A stretch of 64,000 nt of DNA, from positions 1 to 64,000 of the forward strand of contig NZ_AZWQ01000025.1 in NCBI RefSeq assembly GCF_000514815.1, written 5' to 3'. Source of the DNA: Salinispora fenicalii. GTDB lineage: Bacteria > Actinomycetota > Actinomycetes > Mycobacteriales > Micromonosporaceae. Under the pieces are notes generated by a model, which saw only the letters and a list, made by a program, of their open reading frames with translations, had not been told where the DNA came from and did no database searches. Shown here in pieces: positions 24,657 through 34,407 of the stretch. Position 1 is the stretch's first letter. Each line of letters starts with the position of its first letter. The translations under genes were made by a program, and so were the position numbers.

Positions 24657-25738
24657 GCCGTTATCCTGCCCGCTGCCCGATCGGGCCGCTGCCCCGACAG
24701 GCCGTACGGGTCCGCCGCGCCGGATTCGCCCTGCCCCCGGGGGGAGAGAAAGCGCAGCGCGTTGCCGCCGAGTAGGCCGGCGCGCTGGTCCGGGGTGAGG
24801 AATTCGGAGCGGTGCACGACCGCACCGACCGGCCGCTCCCCCAGTGGATACGGATAGTCGCTGCCGAGCAGCACCTGGTCGAGGCCGATCGTGTCAACCA
24901 ACAGCCGCAGCGCCGCCGGTTCGAACACCACCGAGTCGACGAAGAACCGGCCCACGTACGAGCTGGGGGGCCGGGCGGAGGCACCGCGGACCAGGTTGCC
25001 GCGACGGTGCCAGGCGTTGTCCGCGCGGCCCAGCCAGAACGGGAAGCTGCCACCGCCGTGCGCGAAGCAGATCCGCAACGTCTCCGGCACCCGATCGAAG
25101 ACCCCGCCGAGGATCATCGCCAGCACCGACAGGTGGGTCTCGGCCGGCATCCCGGTAAGCCACCGCGCCATCCACCGATCCAGCCGCGGCCCGCCGGGCA
25201 TGTCCCACGGGTGGACGAAGACCGGCGCGCCAACCTCGGCACAGTGGGTGAGGAACTCGACGATGCCGCTGTCGTCCAGGTCGAGGTCGCCGACGTGGTT
25301 GCCGATCTCCACCCCGGCGTGCCCGGCGGCGAGGCAGCGGTCCAGCTCGGCGCAGGCGACCTCCGGGTCCTGCAATGGCACCTGGCAGAACGGAACCAGC
25401 CGGCCGTCCCCGGCGGCCGTGATCTCCAACATGCGGTCGTTGAAGATCCGAGCGACCTTGACTGCCTGGTCGGCGGGGCGGTCGTAGCAGAAGAAGACGG
25501 GCGTTGGCGAGACCACCTGCACGTCGACACCATCGGCGGCCATGTCCGCCAATCGGATCGCCGGATCCCAGCACTCCGCACCGACCGGGCGGAACTCCTG
25601 CTCGCCAACCATGATCATCGCAGCGCGCTCGGAGTCGACCCGCAGCCAGGGCCAGCCAGAACCACCGCAGGCCGCAGCGAGGTCCGGCCAACCCCGCGGT
25701 ACGGCGTGCGAGTGCACATCGATGACCGGAGTACCCAT
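24653..25738 (-). CDS. nbaD: 2-amino-3-carboxymuconate-6-semialdehyde decarboxylase
   Basis: A 361-residue amidohydrolase-fold enzyme that removes CO2 from the ring-opened product of 3-hydroxyanthranilate, steering it away from quinolinate. Metal ligands are visible in VIDVHSH (His9, His11), in PVFVHPWDMPG, in CFAHGGGSFPF and in LLGSDYPYPLG. The FFCYDRP-ADQ and RICFAHGG wording is that of ACMSD. The start ATG at 25738 overlaps the stop of the dioxygenase gene by one base (TGATG). The next gene overlaps its end by four bases. Confidence 0.93.
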   Translation of the reverse strand: MGTPVIDVHSHAVPRGWPDLAAACGGSGWPWLRVDSERAAMIMVGEQEFRPVGAECWDPAIRLADMAADGVDVQVVSPTPVFFCYDRPADQAVKVARIFNDRMLEITAAGDGRLVPFCQVPLQDPEVACAELDRCLAAGHAGVEIGNHVGDLDLDDSGIVEFLTHCAEVGAPVFVHPWDMPGGPRLDRWMARWLTGMPAETHLSVLAMILGGVFDRVPETLRICFAHGGGSFPFWLGRADNAWHRRGNLVRGASARPPSSYVGRFFVDSVVFEPAALRLLVDTIGLDQVLLGSDYPYPLGERPVGAVVHRSEFLTPDQRAGLLGGNALRFLSPRGQGESGAADPYGLSGQRPDRAAGRITA

Positions 25739-26262
25739 CAGCCCTTGCCCGGATGCAGCGTGCCGCACTGGTCGCAGGTCCGCGCCGCCTCGTCGGCGTA
25801 GAAGGCGGCGAAGACCGGAGGCAGGTCGGCGGCGATGTCCCGGACCTGCAACTCCACCTCGTGCACCTTGTTGGTGCACTCGGGGCAGTACCACTGGAAC
25901 CGTTCCAGGGTGCCCTCCTCGCGGACCCGCTCGATCACCAAACCGATCGAGCCGGCCTCCGGCCGCTGCGGCGAGTGCGGAACTCCGCGCGGCAGCATCC
26001 ACATCTGCCCCTCGCGGATGTGTACCGTCTGCGGCCCGTCCGGAAGCATCAGGTTGACGTGCATGTCCCCTTTGACCTGGTAGAAGAACTCCTCGTACGG
26101 CTCAACGTGATAGTCGGTGCGCTGGTTCGGCCCGCCGACGACCATGGTGATGAAGTCGGAACTGCCGGGGAGCAGTTCCTTGTTGCCCACCGGCGGCTTC
26201 AGTAGGTGCTGGTTATCCGCAATCCAACCGGGGAAGCTGAACGGCTCAGCGATCTCGCTCAC
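25738..26262 (-). CDS. nbaC: 3-hydroxyanthranilate 3,4-dioxygenase
   Basis: A 174-residue cupin dioxygenase that opens the 3-hydroxyanthranilate ring with Fe(II). Iron ligands are His52, Glu58 and His96 ([12 protein letters not shown] and RGVPHSPQR). A C-terminal rubredoxin-like site has Cys126/Cys129 (YCPEC) and Cys163/Cys166 (CDQC), as in the bacterial enzyme from Cupriavidus metallidurans. GTG at 26262 follows AAGGAGGTCCGTT, the best ribosome-binding site in the operon, and overlaps the deaminase stop by four bases. All known catalytic residues are present. Confidence 0.95.
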   Translation of the reverse strand: MSEIAEPFSFPGWIADNQHLLKPPVGNKELLPGSSDFITMVVGGPNQRTDYHVEPYEEFFYQVKGDMHVNLMLPDGPQTVHIREGQMWMLPRGVPHSPQRPEAGSIGLVIERVREEGTLERFQWYCPECTNKVHEVELQVRDIAADLPPVFAAFYADEAARTCDQCGTLHPGKG

Positions 26263-26723
26263 AACGGACCTCCTTCGGGGCACAGGGCGACGGCCTGCAT
26301 TTCGATCAACAGGTGCGGGTGCGGCAGCTGGTGGACCGCCACCGTGGTCCGGGTCGGCCCGCTCGCGTCGAAGAACTCCGCCCACACCTCGTTGTAGCCA
26401 CCGAAGTCGTTCATGTTGACCAGGTAGCTGGTCACCTGCACCAAGTCGGCCAGCCCGGCACCGACCGGGTCGAGTAGATCCCGGATGTTCGCGATCACCG
26501 CCCGGGTCTGGGCCCGGATATCGAGGTCGGTGGTGCCGAACTCGTCAACAGCGACACCCGCGAAGGTGTTGTCCGGGCGGCGGGAGGAGGTGCCGGAGAC
26601 GAAGATGAAGCCACCGGCGACCTTGACGTGCGGGAACGATCCACGCGGCACGGCCTTCCCGGCCACGACCCGGGCGGCTGCCCGCCCACCGGATTCCAGC
26701 GCCGATGGCGCCCGGCCGGTCAC
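26259..26723 (-). CDS. nbaF: 2-aminomuconate deaminase, RidA family
   Basis: A 154-residue YjgF/RidA-fold protein. The family core is visible: [31 protein letters not shown], then [14 protein letters not shown] and [10 protein letters not shown]. In 2-nitrobenzoate and aminophenol pathways such a RidA-family protein deaminates 2-aminomuconate to 4-oxalocrotonate, the step needed here between the dehydrogenase and decarboxylase products. Start GTG at 26723 overlaps the decarboxylase stop (GTGA). The operon context gives the specific function; the fold alone would not. Confidence 0.88.
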   Translation of the reverse strand: MTGRAPSALESGGRAAARVVAGKAVPRGSFPHVKVAGGFIFVSGTSSRRPDNTFAGVAVDEFGTTDLDIRAQTRAVIANIRDLLDPVGAGLADLVQVTSYLVNMNDFGGYNEVWAEFFDASGPTRTTVAVHQLPHPHLLIEMQAVALCPEGGPL

Positions 26724-27493
26724 GCCGCCGCCCGCAGCGACGCGGTGCCAAGCTTCTCCACCACCGCACGGACGTGCGCGCCGGGTCGCAGCGCGACAGC
26801 GGCCGTTGCGGCGCCGGCCAGAAAGACCCAGCCCGCGTGGAGCCGAACCCCGTGTTGGCCGGCGAGCCGGACCCCCTCGTCGAAGGCGCGGCGTGGGTCG
26901 CCCAGGATCGCCGCGGTCGACCCCACCTGGGTGACCTGTCCATCGATCTCCAGCAGCACGCCAAGGTTGTCCAGGCCCTCCGGAACCGAGCACCACGGCC
27001 CCACCACGAAGGCCCCCGCCGACGTGTTGTCGGCGATGACGTCCGGCAGCGAGAAGCTAAAGTTCGCGTACCGGGAGTCGATCAGCTCGATGGCCGGTGC
27101 GACCGCACGGACCGCGGTGGCGAACTCCGCGACCGGCTCACCCGGTTCGGGCTGCCGGTCCAGCAGGAAGGCCACCTCCGGCTCCACCCGGGGATGGATG
27201 AAGTCTCCGACCGAGACGGTTCCGCCGTCGGCGACCCGCATCCGGTCCGTGAGCCGGCCCCAGATCACCTCGTCCACGCCGACCTGGGCCATCTTCGCCC
27301 TACTGGTCAGCCCCATCTTGAGGCCCACCAGCTGCTCACCCCGGTCCAGCCGGCGCCGCACCAACTCGGCCTGCACCGCGTACGCAGCATCGACGTCGAG
27401 CCCGGTCTCGGCGGCGAGCTGTCCGATTGCCACACCCCGGTCGGCCGCCGCGACCAGTTGGCCGGCGATCCCGGCGATATCTGGTCCGATCAC
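26720..27493 (-). CDS. nbaG: 4-oxalocrotonate decarboxylase
   Basis: A 257-residue member of the fumarylacetoacetate hydrolase-like hydratase/decarboxylase group. [20 protein letters not shown], then [13 protein letters not shown] and [14 protein letters not shown] mark the DmpH/XylI branch, with the metal-binding Glu residues in VEPEVAF. It converts 4-oxalocrotonate to 2-hydroxypenta-2,4-dienoate and usually forms a complex with the hydratase, whose gene is also in the operon. GTG start overlaps the aldolase stop by four bases. Confidence 0.92.
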   Translation of the reverse strand: MIGPDIAGIAGQLVAAADRGVAIGQLAAETGLDVDAAYAVQAELVRRRLDRGEQLVGLKMGLTSRAKMAQVGVDEVIWGRLTDRMRVADGGTVSVGDFIHPRVEPEVAFLLDRQPEPGEPVAEFATAVRAVAPAIELIDSRYANFSFSLPDVIADNTSAGAFVVGPWCSVPEGLDNLGVLLEIDGQVTQVGSTAAILGDPRRAFDEGVRLAGQHGVRLHAGWVFLAGAATAAVALRPGAHVRAVVEKLGTASLRAAA

Positions 27494-28545
27494 ATCTCCT
27501 CCTTGCCGGCCAGGTCCAGCGCCACATCCACGATCATGTCCTCCTGGCCGCCGACCATCTGGCGCCGGCCCAGCTCGACCAGGATCGAGCGGACATCCAC
27601 GCCGTAGCGTTCGGCGGCCCGCTCGGCGTGCCGCAGGAAGCTGGAGTAGACGCCGGCGTAGCCCAGCGAAAGCGTCTCCCGGTCCACCCGCACCGGCCGG
27701 TCCTGCAACGGGCGGACCACGTCCTCGGCCGCGTCCATCAACGCGAAGACATCGCAGCCGTGCTCCCAGCCATGCAGCTCGGCGACCGCGACGAAGACCT
27801 CCAGCGGTGCGTTGCCCGCGCCCGCGCCCTGCCCGGCGAGGGAGGCGTCAACCCGGACGGTTCGGCCAGCCGGCGCGTCCAGCGGCCCGGCCCCAAGGAT
27901 CCGGCCGTGCTCCACCGCGACCACGCTGTTCGCCACCCCGAGCGAGAGGTTGTGGTGGGCGTGGATGCCGATCTGCGTCTCCGGTTCGAGCACCTGCCGG
28001 TAGGCGTCGATTCGCTCGGCCACGTCGGACATCAACAGCCGGCCGCCGGAGTCGGTGACGTAGACGCAGTGCGCCCCGTACGACTCCATCAGCTTGGCCT
28101 GCGCCGCCAGGCCGGCCGGGTCGTTCATGTGGGCCATCATCAGGAACCCGGAGACGTCCATCCCGTTCTCCCGGGCCCAGCCGATGTGCTGGGCGGAGAT
28201 GTCGGCCTCGGTGCAGTGGGTGGCGATCCGAACGCTGGTCACGCCGAGGTCCCGCGCCGCCTTCAGGTCGGCGATGGTGCCGATTCCGGGGACCAGCAGC
28301 GTGGTCAGCCGCGCCGTGGTCAGCACCTCGGCCGCCGCCGCGATCCACTCCGCGTCGCTCGCCGCACCGTGCCCGTAGTTGACACTCGACCCGGCCAGCC
28401 CGTCGCCGTGCGCCACCTCGATCGCCGCGATTCCGGCGGCGTCGAGCGCGGCGGCGATCGTCCGCACCTGGTCAACGGTGTAGCGGTGGGCGATGGCGTG
28501 CATCCCGTCCCGCAGCGTCACATCCTGGAGGTAGAGCTGAGTCAT
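27490..28545 (-). CDS. nbaI: 4-hydroxy-2-oxovalerate aldolase
   Basis: A 351-residue TIM-barrel aldolase of the DmpG/BphI type that splits 4-hydroxy-2-oxovalerate into pyruvate and acetaldehyde. The metal-binding start [13 protein letters not shown] is intact, with the Mn-binding histidines in [16 protein letters not shown]. The C-terminal communication domain that docks to the dehydrogenase is present ([19 protein letters not shown]). Gene order places it next to acetaldehyde dehydrogenase, with which it channels acetaldehyde. Overlaps that gene by four bases. Confidence 0.96.
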   Translation of the reverse strand: MTQLYLQDVTLRDGMHAIAHRYTVDQVRTIAAALDAAGIAAIEVAHGDGLAGSSVNYGHGAASDAEWIAAAAEVLTTARLTTLLVPGIGTIADLKAARDLGVTSVRIATHCTEADISAQHIGWARENGMDVSGFLMMAHMNDPAGLAAQAKLMESYGAHCVYVTDSGGRLLMSDVAERIDAYRQVLEPETQIGIHAHHNLSLGVANSVVAVEHGRILGAGPLDAPAGRTVRVDASLAGQGAGAGNAPLEVFVAVAELHGWEHGCDVFALMDAAEDVVRPLQDRPVRVDRETLSLGYAGVYSSFLRHAERAAERYGVDVRSILVELGRRQMVGGQEDMIVDVALDLAGKEEM

Positions 28546-29468
28546 GCCGGCACCGCCCGCCGGGCGATCAGCCGCTCCGCGGTCCGCAGCGCGGCCGAGG
28601 TCATGATGTCCAGGTTGCCCGCGTACGTGGGCAGGTAGTGCCCGGCACCGGAGACCTCCAGGAAGGCGGAGACCTGCAGGCCGGTGAGACGCCGACCGAG
28701 CGCCGGTAGGTAGCTGTCCACCCGGTCGAACTGCACATCCTGCTTCAGGCGGTAGCCGGGGACGTACTCCTGTACGGCCCGGACCATGTCGGCGATGGCG
28801 GTGGCGATCGCGGCTCGGTCCGCGTCGGCGTCCGGGCAGAGGCAGTAGACGGTGTCCCGCATCAGCAGCGGCGGATCAGCCGGGTTGAGCACGATGATGG
28901 CCTTGCCCCGCTCGGCCCCGCCAACCACCTCGATCGCCCGGGCGGTGGTCTCGGTGAACTCGTCGATGTTGGCCCGGGTACCCGGCCCGGCCGACTTGGC
29001 GGCGATTGAGGCGACGATCTCTCCGTACGCGACCGGGGTGACCCGGCCGACGGCGGCGACGATCGGCACGGTCGCCTGCCCGCCGCAGGTAACCATGTTG
29101 ACGTTGGGCTCCTGCAGGTGCTCGTCGAGATTGACCGGCGGCACCACATACGGCCCGACCGCGGCGGGGGTCAGGTCGACCACGGCCCGGCCATGGGCGC
29201 GCAGCACGGCGTCGTGGTGTCGGTGGGCCCCGGCCGAGGTGGCGTCGAAGACCAACGCCACGTCGGCGAACTCGGGCAGCGCCACGAGCCCCGCCACCCC
29301 CTCAGCGGTGGTGGTGACGCCGAGTCGCCGGGCCCGAGCCAACCCGTCGGAGTCCGGGTCGATGCCCGCCATGGCGACCATCCGCAGACTGTCGCTGAGC
29401 CGCAAAACTTTGATCATCAAATCGGTCCCGATATTCCCGGAACCGAGCACTGCCACCCCGACGCTCAC
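28542..29468 (-). CDS. nbaJ: acetaldehyde dehydrogenase (acetylating)
   Basis: A 308-residue enzyme of the DmpF/BphJ type that converts acetaldehyde, NAD and CoA to acetyl-CoA. The nucleotide-binding start is [19 protein letters not shown]. The catalytic cysteine lies in [13 protein letters not shown]. The C-terminal portion ([20 protein letters not shown]) is the family signature. It partners with the aldolase encoded next. It overlaps both neighbours by four bases. Confidence 0.96.
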   Translation of the reverse strand: MSVGVAVLGSGNIGTDLMIKVLRLSDSLRMVAMAGIDPDSDGLARARRLGVTTTAEGVAGLVALPEFADVALVFDATSAGAHRHHDAVLRAHGRAVVDLTPAAVGPYVVPPVNLDEHLQEPNVNMVTCGGQATVPIVAAVGRVTPVAYGEIVASIAAKSAGPGTRANIDEFTETTARAIEVVGGAERGKAIIVLNPADPPLLMRDTVYCLCPDADADRAAIATAIADMVRAVQEYVPGYRLKQDVQFDRVDSYLPALGRRLTGLQVSAFLEVSGAGHYLPTYAGNLDIMTSAALRTAERLIARRAVPA

Positions 29469-30262
29469 TCCTCGACCTCCTTCGCGAAGCAGGTACGTAC
29501 CGATCCGAGGCCGGAGATCCGCGCCTCATATGCGGCTCCGGGCGTCACCGGCACCAACGGGCCAAGCGCCCCGGAGAGCACCACGTCGCCCGCCCGCAGT
29601 GGATCAGCGGAACGGGCCAAGGTCCGCGCCAGCCAGGCCAGCGCGTGCAGCGGGTTGCCGAGACAGGCCGCGGCGGCACCGACCGAGACCGGCTCCCCGG
29701 CCTGCTCCAGCACCATGCCGGCGAGGCGCAGATCCACATCGGCGAGCCGGCGGGGCGTGGTACCCAGCACGAACAGCCCGCTGGAGGCGTTGTCCGCGAT
29801 CGTGTCCACGATGGCAATGTCCCAGCCGGCGATCCGGGAGTCGACGATTTCGATCGCCGGCAGCAGGTGATCGACCGCCCGGATCAGGTCGGCGGTGGTG
29901 ATCCGCTCGTCCGGCAGGTCCGCACCGAGTACGAACGCGATCTCGGCCTCCACCCGGGGCTGGAGCAGCCGACCACACGGCACCTCCACCCCGTCGGGCA
30001 CCGCCATGGCCTCGGTCAGCACCCCGAAGTCCGGCTGGTAGACGCCGAGACTCGCCTGTACGGCTGCGGAGGTCAGACCAATCTTGGCGCCGACTCGCCG
30101 GTGTCCGCGCCGCAGCCACTGGCGCACCTGCGCCTGTTGCACGAGGTACGCCGAGTCAATGTCCTCGTCGGGGATGAGCCGCCCGCGAAGCGGAGGGCAG
30201 GGTTTGCCGCTCTCCCGAGCCTCGATGAGCTCCCGGGCGGCGGTCTCGTAGTCGACGGTCAT
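29465..30262 (-). CDS. nbaH: 2-keto-4-pentenoate hydratase
   Basis: A 265-residue DmpE/MhpD-type hydratase that adds water to 2-hydroxypenta-2,4-dienoate to give 4-hydroxy-2-oxovalerate. [19 protein letters not shown], then [15 protein letters not shown] and [14 protein letters not shown] are the shared hydratase/decarboxylase motifs, with the metal Glu pair in VEAEIAF. It is a paralogue of the decarboxylase at 26720 (similar spacing of all motifs). ATG start at 30262 overlaps the dehydrogenase stop by four bases. Confidence 0.93.
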   Translation of the reverse strand: MTVDYETAARELIEARESGKPCPPLRGRLIPDEDIDSAYLVQQAQVRQWLRRGHRRVGAKIGLTSAAVQASLGVYQPDFGVLTEAMAVPDGVEVPCGRLLQPRVEAEIAFVLGADLPDERITTADLIRAVDHLLPAIEIVDSRIAGWDIAIVDTIADNASSGLFVLGTTPRRLADVDLRLAGMVLEQAGEPVSVGAAAACLGNPLHALAWLARTLARSADPLRAGDVVLSGALGPLVPVTPGAAYEARISGLGSVRTCFAKEVEE

Positions 30263-31764
30263 GTCAGGTCCACACAGACGTTGGTGAGCTCGGAATAGAA
30301 GCCCAGCGAATGAAGCCCGCCCTCGCGGCCGACGCCGGAGGCCTTCACCCCGCCGAACGGGGTACGCAGGTCACGCAGATACCAGGTGTTGACCCAGACG
30401 ATCCCCGCGTCCAACCGGGCACCGGCCCGGTGGGCCCGACCCACGTCCCGGGTCCACACCGCCGCCGCCAAGCCGTACTCGGTGCCGTTGGCCAGCGCGT
30501 ACGCCTCCTCCTCGTCGTCGAAGGGCGCCACGTGCACGACCGGGCCGAAGATCTCCTCCTGGTTGGTCCGCGCATCCGGGCCGAGCCCGGCGAGCACCGT
30601 CGGCTGGATGTACGCGCCGCCGTCGCGGGCGTCGTCGAAGCGGGGCGTCCCCCCGCCGGCGAGGACCTCCGCCCCCTCGGCGCGGGCCAGCTCGTAGTGA
30701 TCGAGCACCTTCTTCCGGTGCGCGGACGAGATCAGCGGCATGTTCACCGTGGCCTCGTCAGCGGGCCACCCGTACGGCAACTCGGCGGCCCGCTCGGCCA
30801 GCCGGGCGGTGAACTCCGCGAAGACCGGACGCTGCACGTAGATGCGTTCGGTGCAGAGGCAGACCTGGCCACCGTTGGTGAAACTGGACCGCACCGAGCC
30901 GGCCACCGCCGCCGACAGATCGGCGTCGGCGAAGACCAACCCGGCGTTCTTGCCGCCCAGCTCGAAGGAGACCGCCTTCACCCCGTCGGCGGCGGCCCGC
31001 ATGATGGCTCCGCCGGTGGTCGACTCGCCGGTGAAGGTGATCGCGTCGACATCGGGGTGCCGGGTGAGGAATTCCCCCGCCGAGCCGGGCCCGAAGCCGT
31101 GCACGACGTTGAAGACGCCCTCGGGCACGCCGGCGGCGGCCATCACCTCGGCGAGCAGGGTCGCCGAGGCGGGTGTCTCCTCACTGGGCTTGACCACCAC
31201 CGCGTTGCCGCACGCCAACGCGGGCGCGACCTTCCAGGTGAGCAGGAGCAGCGGCAGGTTCCACGGGACGATCACAGCGACCACGCCGACCGGCTTGCGC
31301 AGCGCGTAGTTCAGCGCCTGACCACCAGCTGGGGTGCGGGTGCTAAACGACTCGGTCGGCGCGGTCGCGGCGATCTCGGCGAAGGCACGGAAGTTGGCCG
31401 CGCCGCGCGGGATGTCCAGCGTCCGGGCCTGCGCAATCGGCTTGCCGGTGTCGGCCACCTCGGCGGTGACCAGATCATCGAAGCGGCGCTCCAGTTCGTC
31501 GGCGACTCGGAGCAGCACCTCGGCGCGCTCTCGTTCGCCGAGCTGGCCCCACGGGCCACGCAGCGCCGCGCGGGCGGCGGCCACCGCGTCGTCCACTCCG
31601 GCCTGATCCGCCGCGACGACCTCGAAGATCGGCTCCCCGGTCACCGGACTGTACTTGGTGAAGCGGCGACCAGCGTCAACAAACTCACCAGCGATGAAGT
31701 TGGGCAGCAGGGCCGGCCCGTCCGGTGCCCGGCCGGTCATCTGGCGCGAATCCCACCGGGTCAT
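30259..31764 (-). CDS. nbaE: 2-aminomuconic 6-semialdehyde dehydrogenase
   Basis: A 501-residue aldehyde dehydrogenase. The catalytic glutamate is in [14 protein letters not shown] and the cysteine in [13 protein letters not shown]; the NAD-binding [14 protein letters not shown] and [10 protein letters not shown] segments are intact. The ELGGKNAG and QVCLCTERI wording is that of the 2-hydroxymuconic and 2-aminomuconic semialdehyde branch (ALDH8), which fits the operon. It would oxidise the product of ACMS decarboxylase to 2-aminomuconate. A start at residue 9 (MTGRAPDG) is possible, but the first ATG overlaps the monooxygenase stop by four bases as elsewhere in the operon. Confidence 0.94.
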   Translation of the reverse strand: MTRWDSRQMTGRAPDGPALLPNFIAGEFVDAGRRFTKYSPVTGEPIFEVVAADQAGVDDAVAAARAALRGPWGQLGERERAEVLLRVADELERRFDDLVTAEVADTGKPIAQARTLDIPRGAANFRAFAEIAATAPTESFSTRTPAGGQALNYALRKPVGVVAVIVPWNLPLLLLTWKVAPALACGNAVVVKPSEETPASATLLAEVMAAAGVPEGVFNVVHGFGPGSAGEFLTRHPDVDAITFTGESTTGGAIMRAAADGVKAVSFELGGKNAGLVFADADLSAAVAGSVRSSFTNGGQVCLCTERIYVQRPVFAEFTARLAERAAELPYGWPADEATVNMPLISSAHRKKVLDHYELARAEGAEVLAGGGTPRFDDARDGGAYIQPTVLAGLGPDARTNQEEIFGPVVHVAPFDDEEEAYALANGTEYGLAAAVWTRDVGRAHRAGARLDAGIVWVNTWYLRDLRTPFGGVKASGVGREGGLHSLGFYSELTNVCVDLT

Positions 31765-33098
31765 CCGCGCCTCCCTCGGCGGAGCGCGGCCCCTACCACG
31801 CCGGCCAGCAGGGCCGCTACGCCCCCGGCCGCCACACCCAGCAGTTGGTGTTGGCGACGGACTCGACGGCGCACCTGCGCGTACGGGGTGGTCGAGAAGG
31901 AAACCAACTCATACCGGGACACGTACCGGCCGGGCAGCGCCCGCTCCAGCGTCTGCTCCACCCGTCGGCCGAGCTGGAACAGCGGCGAGGCGACCCGGTC
32001 GCGCATCTCGACGAAGTTGGCGAGCGCCATCTGGGCAATCGCCTCGGCGTTGGCCTGCCGGCGACGCTGGAACAGCGGTAGCGCGGCGGACCAGTCGTCG
32101 GCACACTCGTCGAGGCAACGGTCCAGCTCCACCACGTCCTCGAAGGCGCAGTTGGCGCCCTGACCGTAGAACGGCACGATGGCGTGCGCCGCATCGCCGA
32201 GTAGCCCGACTTTCCCGTTCACCTGCCAGGGATCACAGCGGACGGTGCCGAGCACTCCGACCGGATTGTGTAGATAGTCGTCAACCAGGGTCGGCGCGAG
32301 TGGGAGCAGGTCCGGGTAGTGCTGCGCGAAGTAGCGCTCGATCGCCGCCGGACTGCCCAGCGAGGCGAAGCTCGCGGTGCCGTGAGTGGGCCAGAAGAGC
32401 GTACAGGTGAAGGAGCGGTCCGGGTTCGGCAACGCGATCATCATCGAGGTGCCCCGGGGCCAGATGTGCAACGCCTCCGGGTCGAGCGCGAAGGCCCCGG
32501 CCAGCGGCGGAATGGTCAGCTCCTTGTAGCCGTAGTCGAGAAAGTCCAGGCTCTCCCGCAGCAGCCCATGGCCGAGTAGCTGGCCACGAACCGCCGAACC
32601 GGCCCCATCGGCACCCAGGACCACCGATGCGGTGGCGGTGACCTTCCCCGGTGGGGTTTCGAAGGTCATCTCCCCGGTGTCCGGGTCGAGGTCGACCAAC
32701 CGGTGGTCGAAGGCGACCCGCACGCCCGGTAGCGCGGCAGCCGCGGTCAGCAGGGCGTTGTTCAGCGCCCCCCGACTGATCGAGTTGATCGCCCGATCCC
32801 CGGCCGCGCTGTACGCCTGAAACTGCGGCTCGCCGTCCACCGGGTGAATCATCCGGCCCCGCATCGGCAACGCGTCGGCCATCACCCGGGCGTCCAGGCC
32901 GATCCGGCGCAGCGCGTCCAGCCCTCGTTCGGAGAGCGCCAGGTTGATGGAGCGGCCCCGCTCCACCCGACCGGTCCGGGGGTCAGGACGCCGTTCGTAG
33001 AGGGCGACCGGATAGCCCCGCCGGGCCAGGAAAGCGGTGAGCAGGCAGCCGGAGAGTCCGGCGCCGACGACGGCGACCTCGGCGCGCTCTGTGCTCAT
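31761..33098 (-). CDS. kmo: kynurenine 3-monooxygenase
   Basis: A 445-residue FAD-dependent hydroxylase that makes 3-hydroxykynurenine with NADPH and O2. FAD-binding VVGAGLSGCLLTAFLARRG is near the N-terminus; GRSINLALSERGLDALR and VLGADGAGSAVR (DG motif) are kept, with LLGDAAHAIVPFYGQGANCA as the second FAD motif. An unusual point is the C-terminal 25 or so residues, a hydrophobic helix beginning LLGVAAGG with basic residues after it (RRGRRG), which reads as a membrane anchor like that of the mitochondrial enzyme. ATG at 33098 overlaps the kynureninase stop by one base. Confidence 0.95.
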   Translation of the reverse strand: MSTERAEVAVVGAGLSGCLLTAFLARRGYPVALYERRPDPRTGRVERGRSINLALSERGLDALRRIGLDARVMADALPMRGRMIHPVDGEPQFQAYSAAGDRAINSISRGALNNALLTAAAALPGVRVAFDHRLVDLDPDTGEMTFETPPGKVTATASVVLGADGAGSAVRGQLLGHGLLRESLDFLDYGYKELTIPPLAGAFALDPEALHIWPRGTSMMIALPNPDRSFTCTLFWPTHGTASFASLGSPAAIERYFAQHYPDLLPLAPTLVDDYLHNPVGVLGTVRCDPWQVNGKVGLLGDAAHAIVPFYGQGANCAFEDVVELDRCLDECADDWSAALPLFQRRRQANAEAIAQMALANFVEMRDRVASPLFQLGRRVEQTLERALPGRYVSRYELVSFSTTPYAQVRRRVRRQHQLLGVAAGGVAALLAGVVGAALRRGRRG

Positions 33099-34387
33099 CA
33101 GTGCACCTCCACCGTAGCGGCCAACGCGTTGGCCACCCGCCAGCAATCGTGGTACGTCGAGTAAAGCGGCACCGGTGCGAACCGGACAACATCTGGCTCC
33201 CGAGCATCCGCGACAACCCCGTGCTCCAACCGCAGCCGCTTCGCCAAATCAGCGGCGCTCCCGGTGCCGATCCGCACCGACAGCTGTGCGCCCCGACGGG
33301 CCGGGTCGCGCGGAGTAACCACGGCCAGGGGCCGCCCCGGAGTAACCAGATCCAGCAGCCACTCCAGGTAGCCGGTAAGCCGGACACTGCGCTCCCGCAA
33401 CGCGGTCATGCCGACCGAGTCGAAGAGCTCCAGCGACGTACGCACCGGCCCCATCGCGAAGATCGGTGGATTGGAGACCTGCCAGGCCTCCGCCGTCGCC
33501 GGCGGTCGGGCGACCGGCGACATCTCGAACCGGGTAGCCGCCTCGGTGCTCCACCAGCCCTCGAACCGGGGCAGCGTCGGATCGGCGAGGTGACGCTCGT
33601 GGACGAACACTCCGGAGAGCCCGCCCGGCCCGGAGTTCAGGTACTTGTAGGAGCACCACGCCGCGAAGTCGACGCCCCAGTCGTGCAGGGCCAGTGGCAC
33701 GTTTCCCGCGGCGTGCGCCAGATCCCACCCGACCACCGCGCCGGCTGCCCGGCCGGCGGCGGTGATCTCCGGGATCTCCATCAGCTCGCCGGTCAGGTAG
33801 TTGACGCCGCCGAGCAGTACCAACGCGATCGTGTCGCCCTCCGCCGCGAGTAGGTCAAGCACGTCGGCGGTACGCAGGGTGTCCTCACCGGGACGGGGAG
33901 CCAGGCGCAGCACCGTGGTGTCCGGGTCGAGGCCGTGGAACCGGGCCTGGCTACGGACGGCGTAGCTGTCCGAGGGAAAGGCGCTGTCCTCGATGACGAT
34001 CCGGGTACGGGTGCCGGTCGGCCGGTAGAAACTCACCATCAGCAGGTGCAGGTTGACGGTGAGGGAGTTCATCACCACCACTTCCGCCGGCCGCGCGCCG
34101 ACCAGTCGGGCGGTCGGCGCGGTCAGCAACTCGTGGTAGGGCAGCCACGGTCGGTCGGCCGCCAGGTGCCCCTCCACCCCGAGACAGCGCCAAGCCTCCA
34201 GGTCGGCGAGGAGCTCGTCCCTCGTTGCCCGGGGTTGCAGGCCCAACGAGTTCCCGGCCAGGTATGCCGCCTGCTGGTAACAACCGCCGTCGGCGGGCGG
34301 GACATGGAACAGGTGCCGGTGGCCAGGGTCAGCGGTGTCCAGGCGGTTCGCCGCCTTCTCCTCCTGGCTCAGCTCTTCCTTGTGCAT
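33098..34387 (-). CDS. kynU: kynureninase
   Basis: A 429-residue PLP enzyme that cleaves kynurenine and 3-hydroxykynurenine to anthranilates and alanine. YLAGNSLGLQPRA is the family entry motif, VVGWDLAHAAGNVPL carries the PLP-binding Asp, and WCSYKYLNSGPGG contains the Schiff-base lysine. The C-terminal domain (GAQLSVRIG, FAPVPLYSTYHD) is normal. ATG at 34387 has GGAG at 7 bases; a GTG at 34411 that overlaps the stop of the dioxygenase gene is the main alternative. In this pathway its preferred substrate should be 3-hydroxykynurenine. Confidence 0.95.
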   Translation of the reverse strand: MHKEELSQEEKAANRLDTADPGHRHLFHVPPADGGCYQQAAYLAGNSLGLQPRATRDELLADLEAWRCLGVEGHLAADRPWLPYHELLTAPTARLVGARPAEVVVMNSLTVNLHLLMVSFYRPTGTRTRIVIEDSAFPSDSYAVRSQARFHGLDPDTTVLRLAPRPGEDTLRTADVLDLLAAEGDTIALVLLGGVNYLTGELMEIPEITAAGRAAGAVVGWDLAHAAGNVPLALHDWGVDFAAWCSYKYLNSGPGGLSGVFVHERHLADPTLPRFEGWWSTEAATRFEMSPVARPPATAEAWQVSNPPIFAMGPVRTSLELFDSVGMTALRERSVRLTGYLEWLLDLVTPGRPLAVVTPRDPARRGAQLSVRIGTGSAADLAKRLRLEHGVVADAREPDVVRFAPVPLYSTYHDCWRVANALAATVEVH

Positions 34388-34407
34388 GCGTTCGCTCCGC
34401 TTCCCGC

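Noticed and set aside
30310..32163. 617-codon open frame antisense to the dehydrogenase and monooxygenase genes
   Set aside because: The opposite strand has two intact enzymes with full catalytic motifs; this frame has no protein-like pattern.
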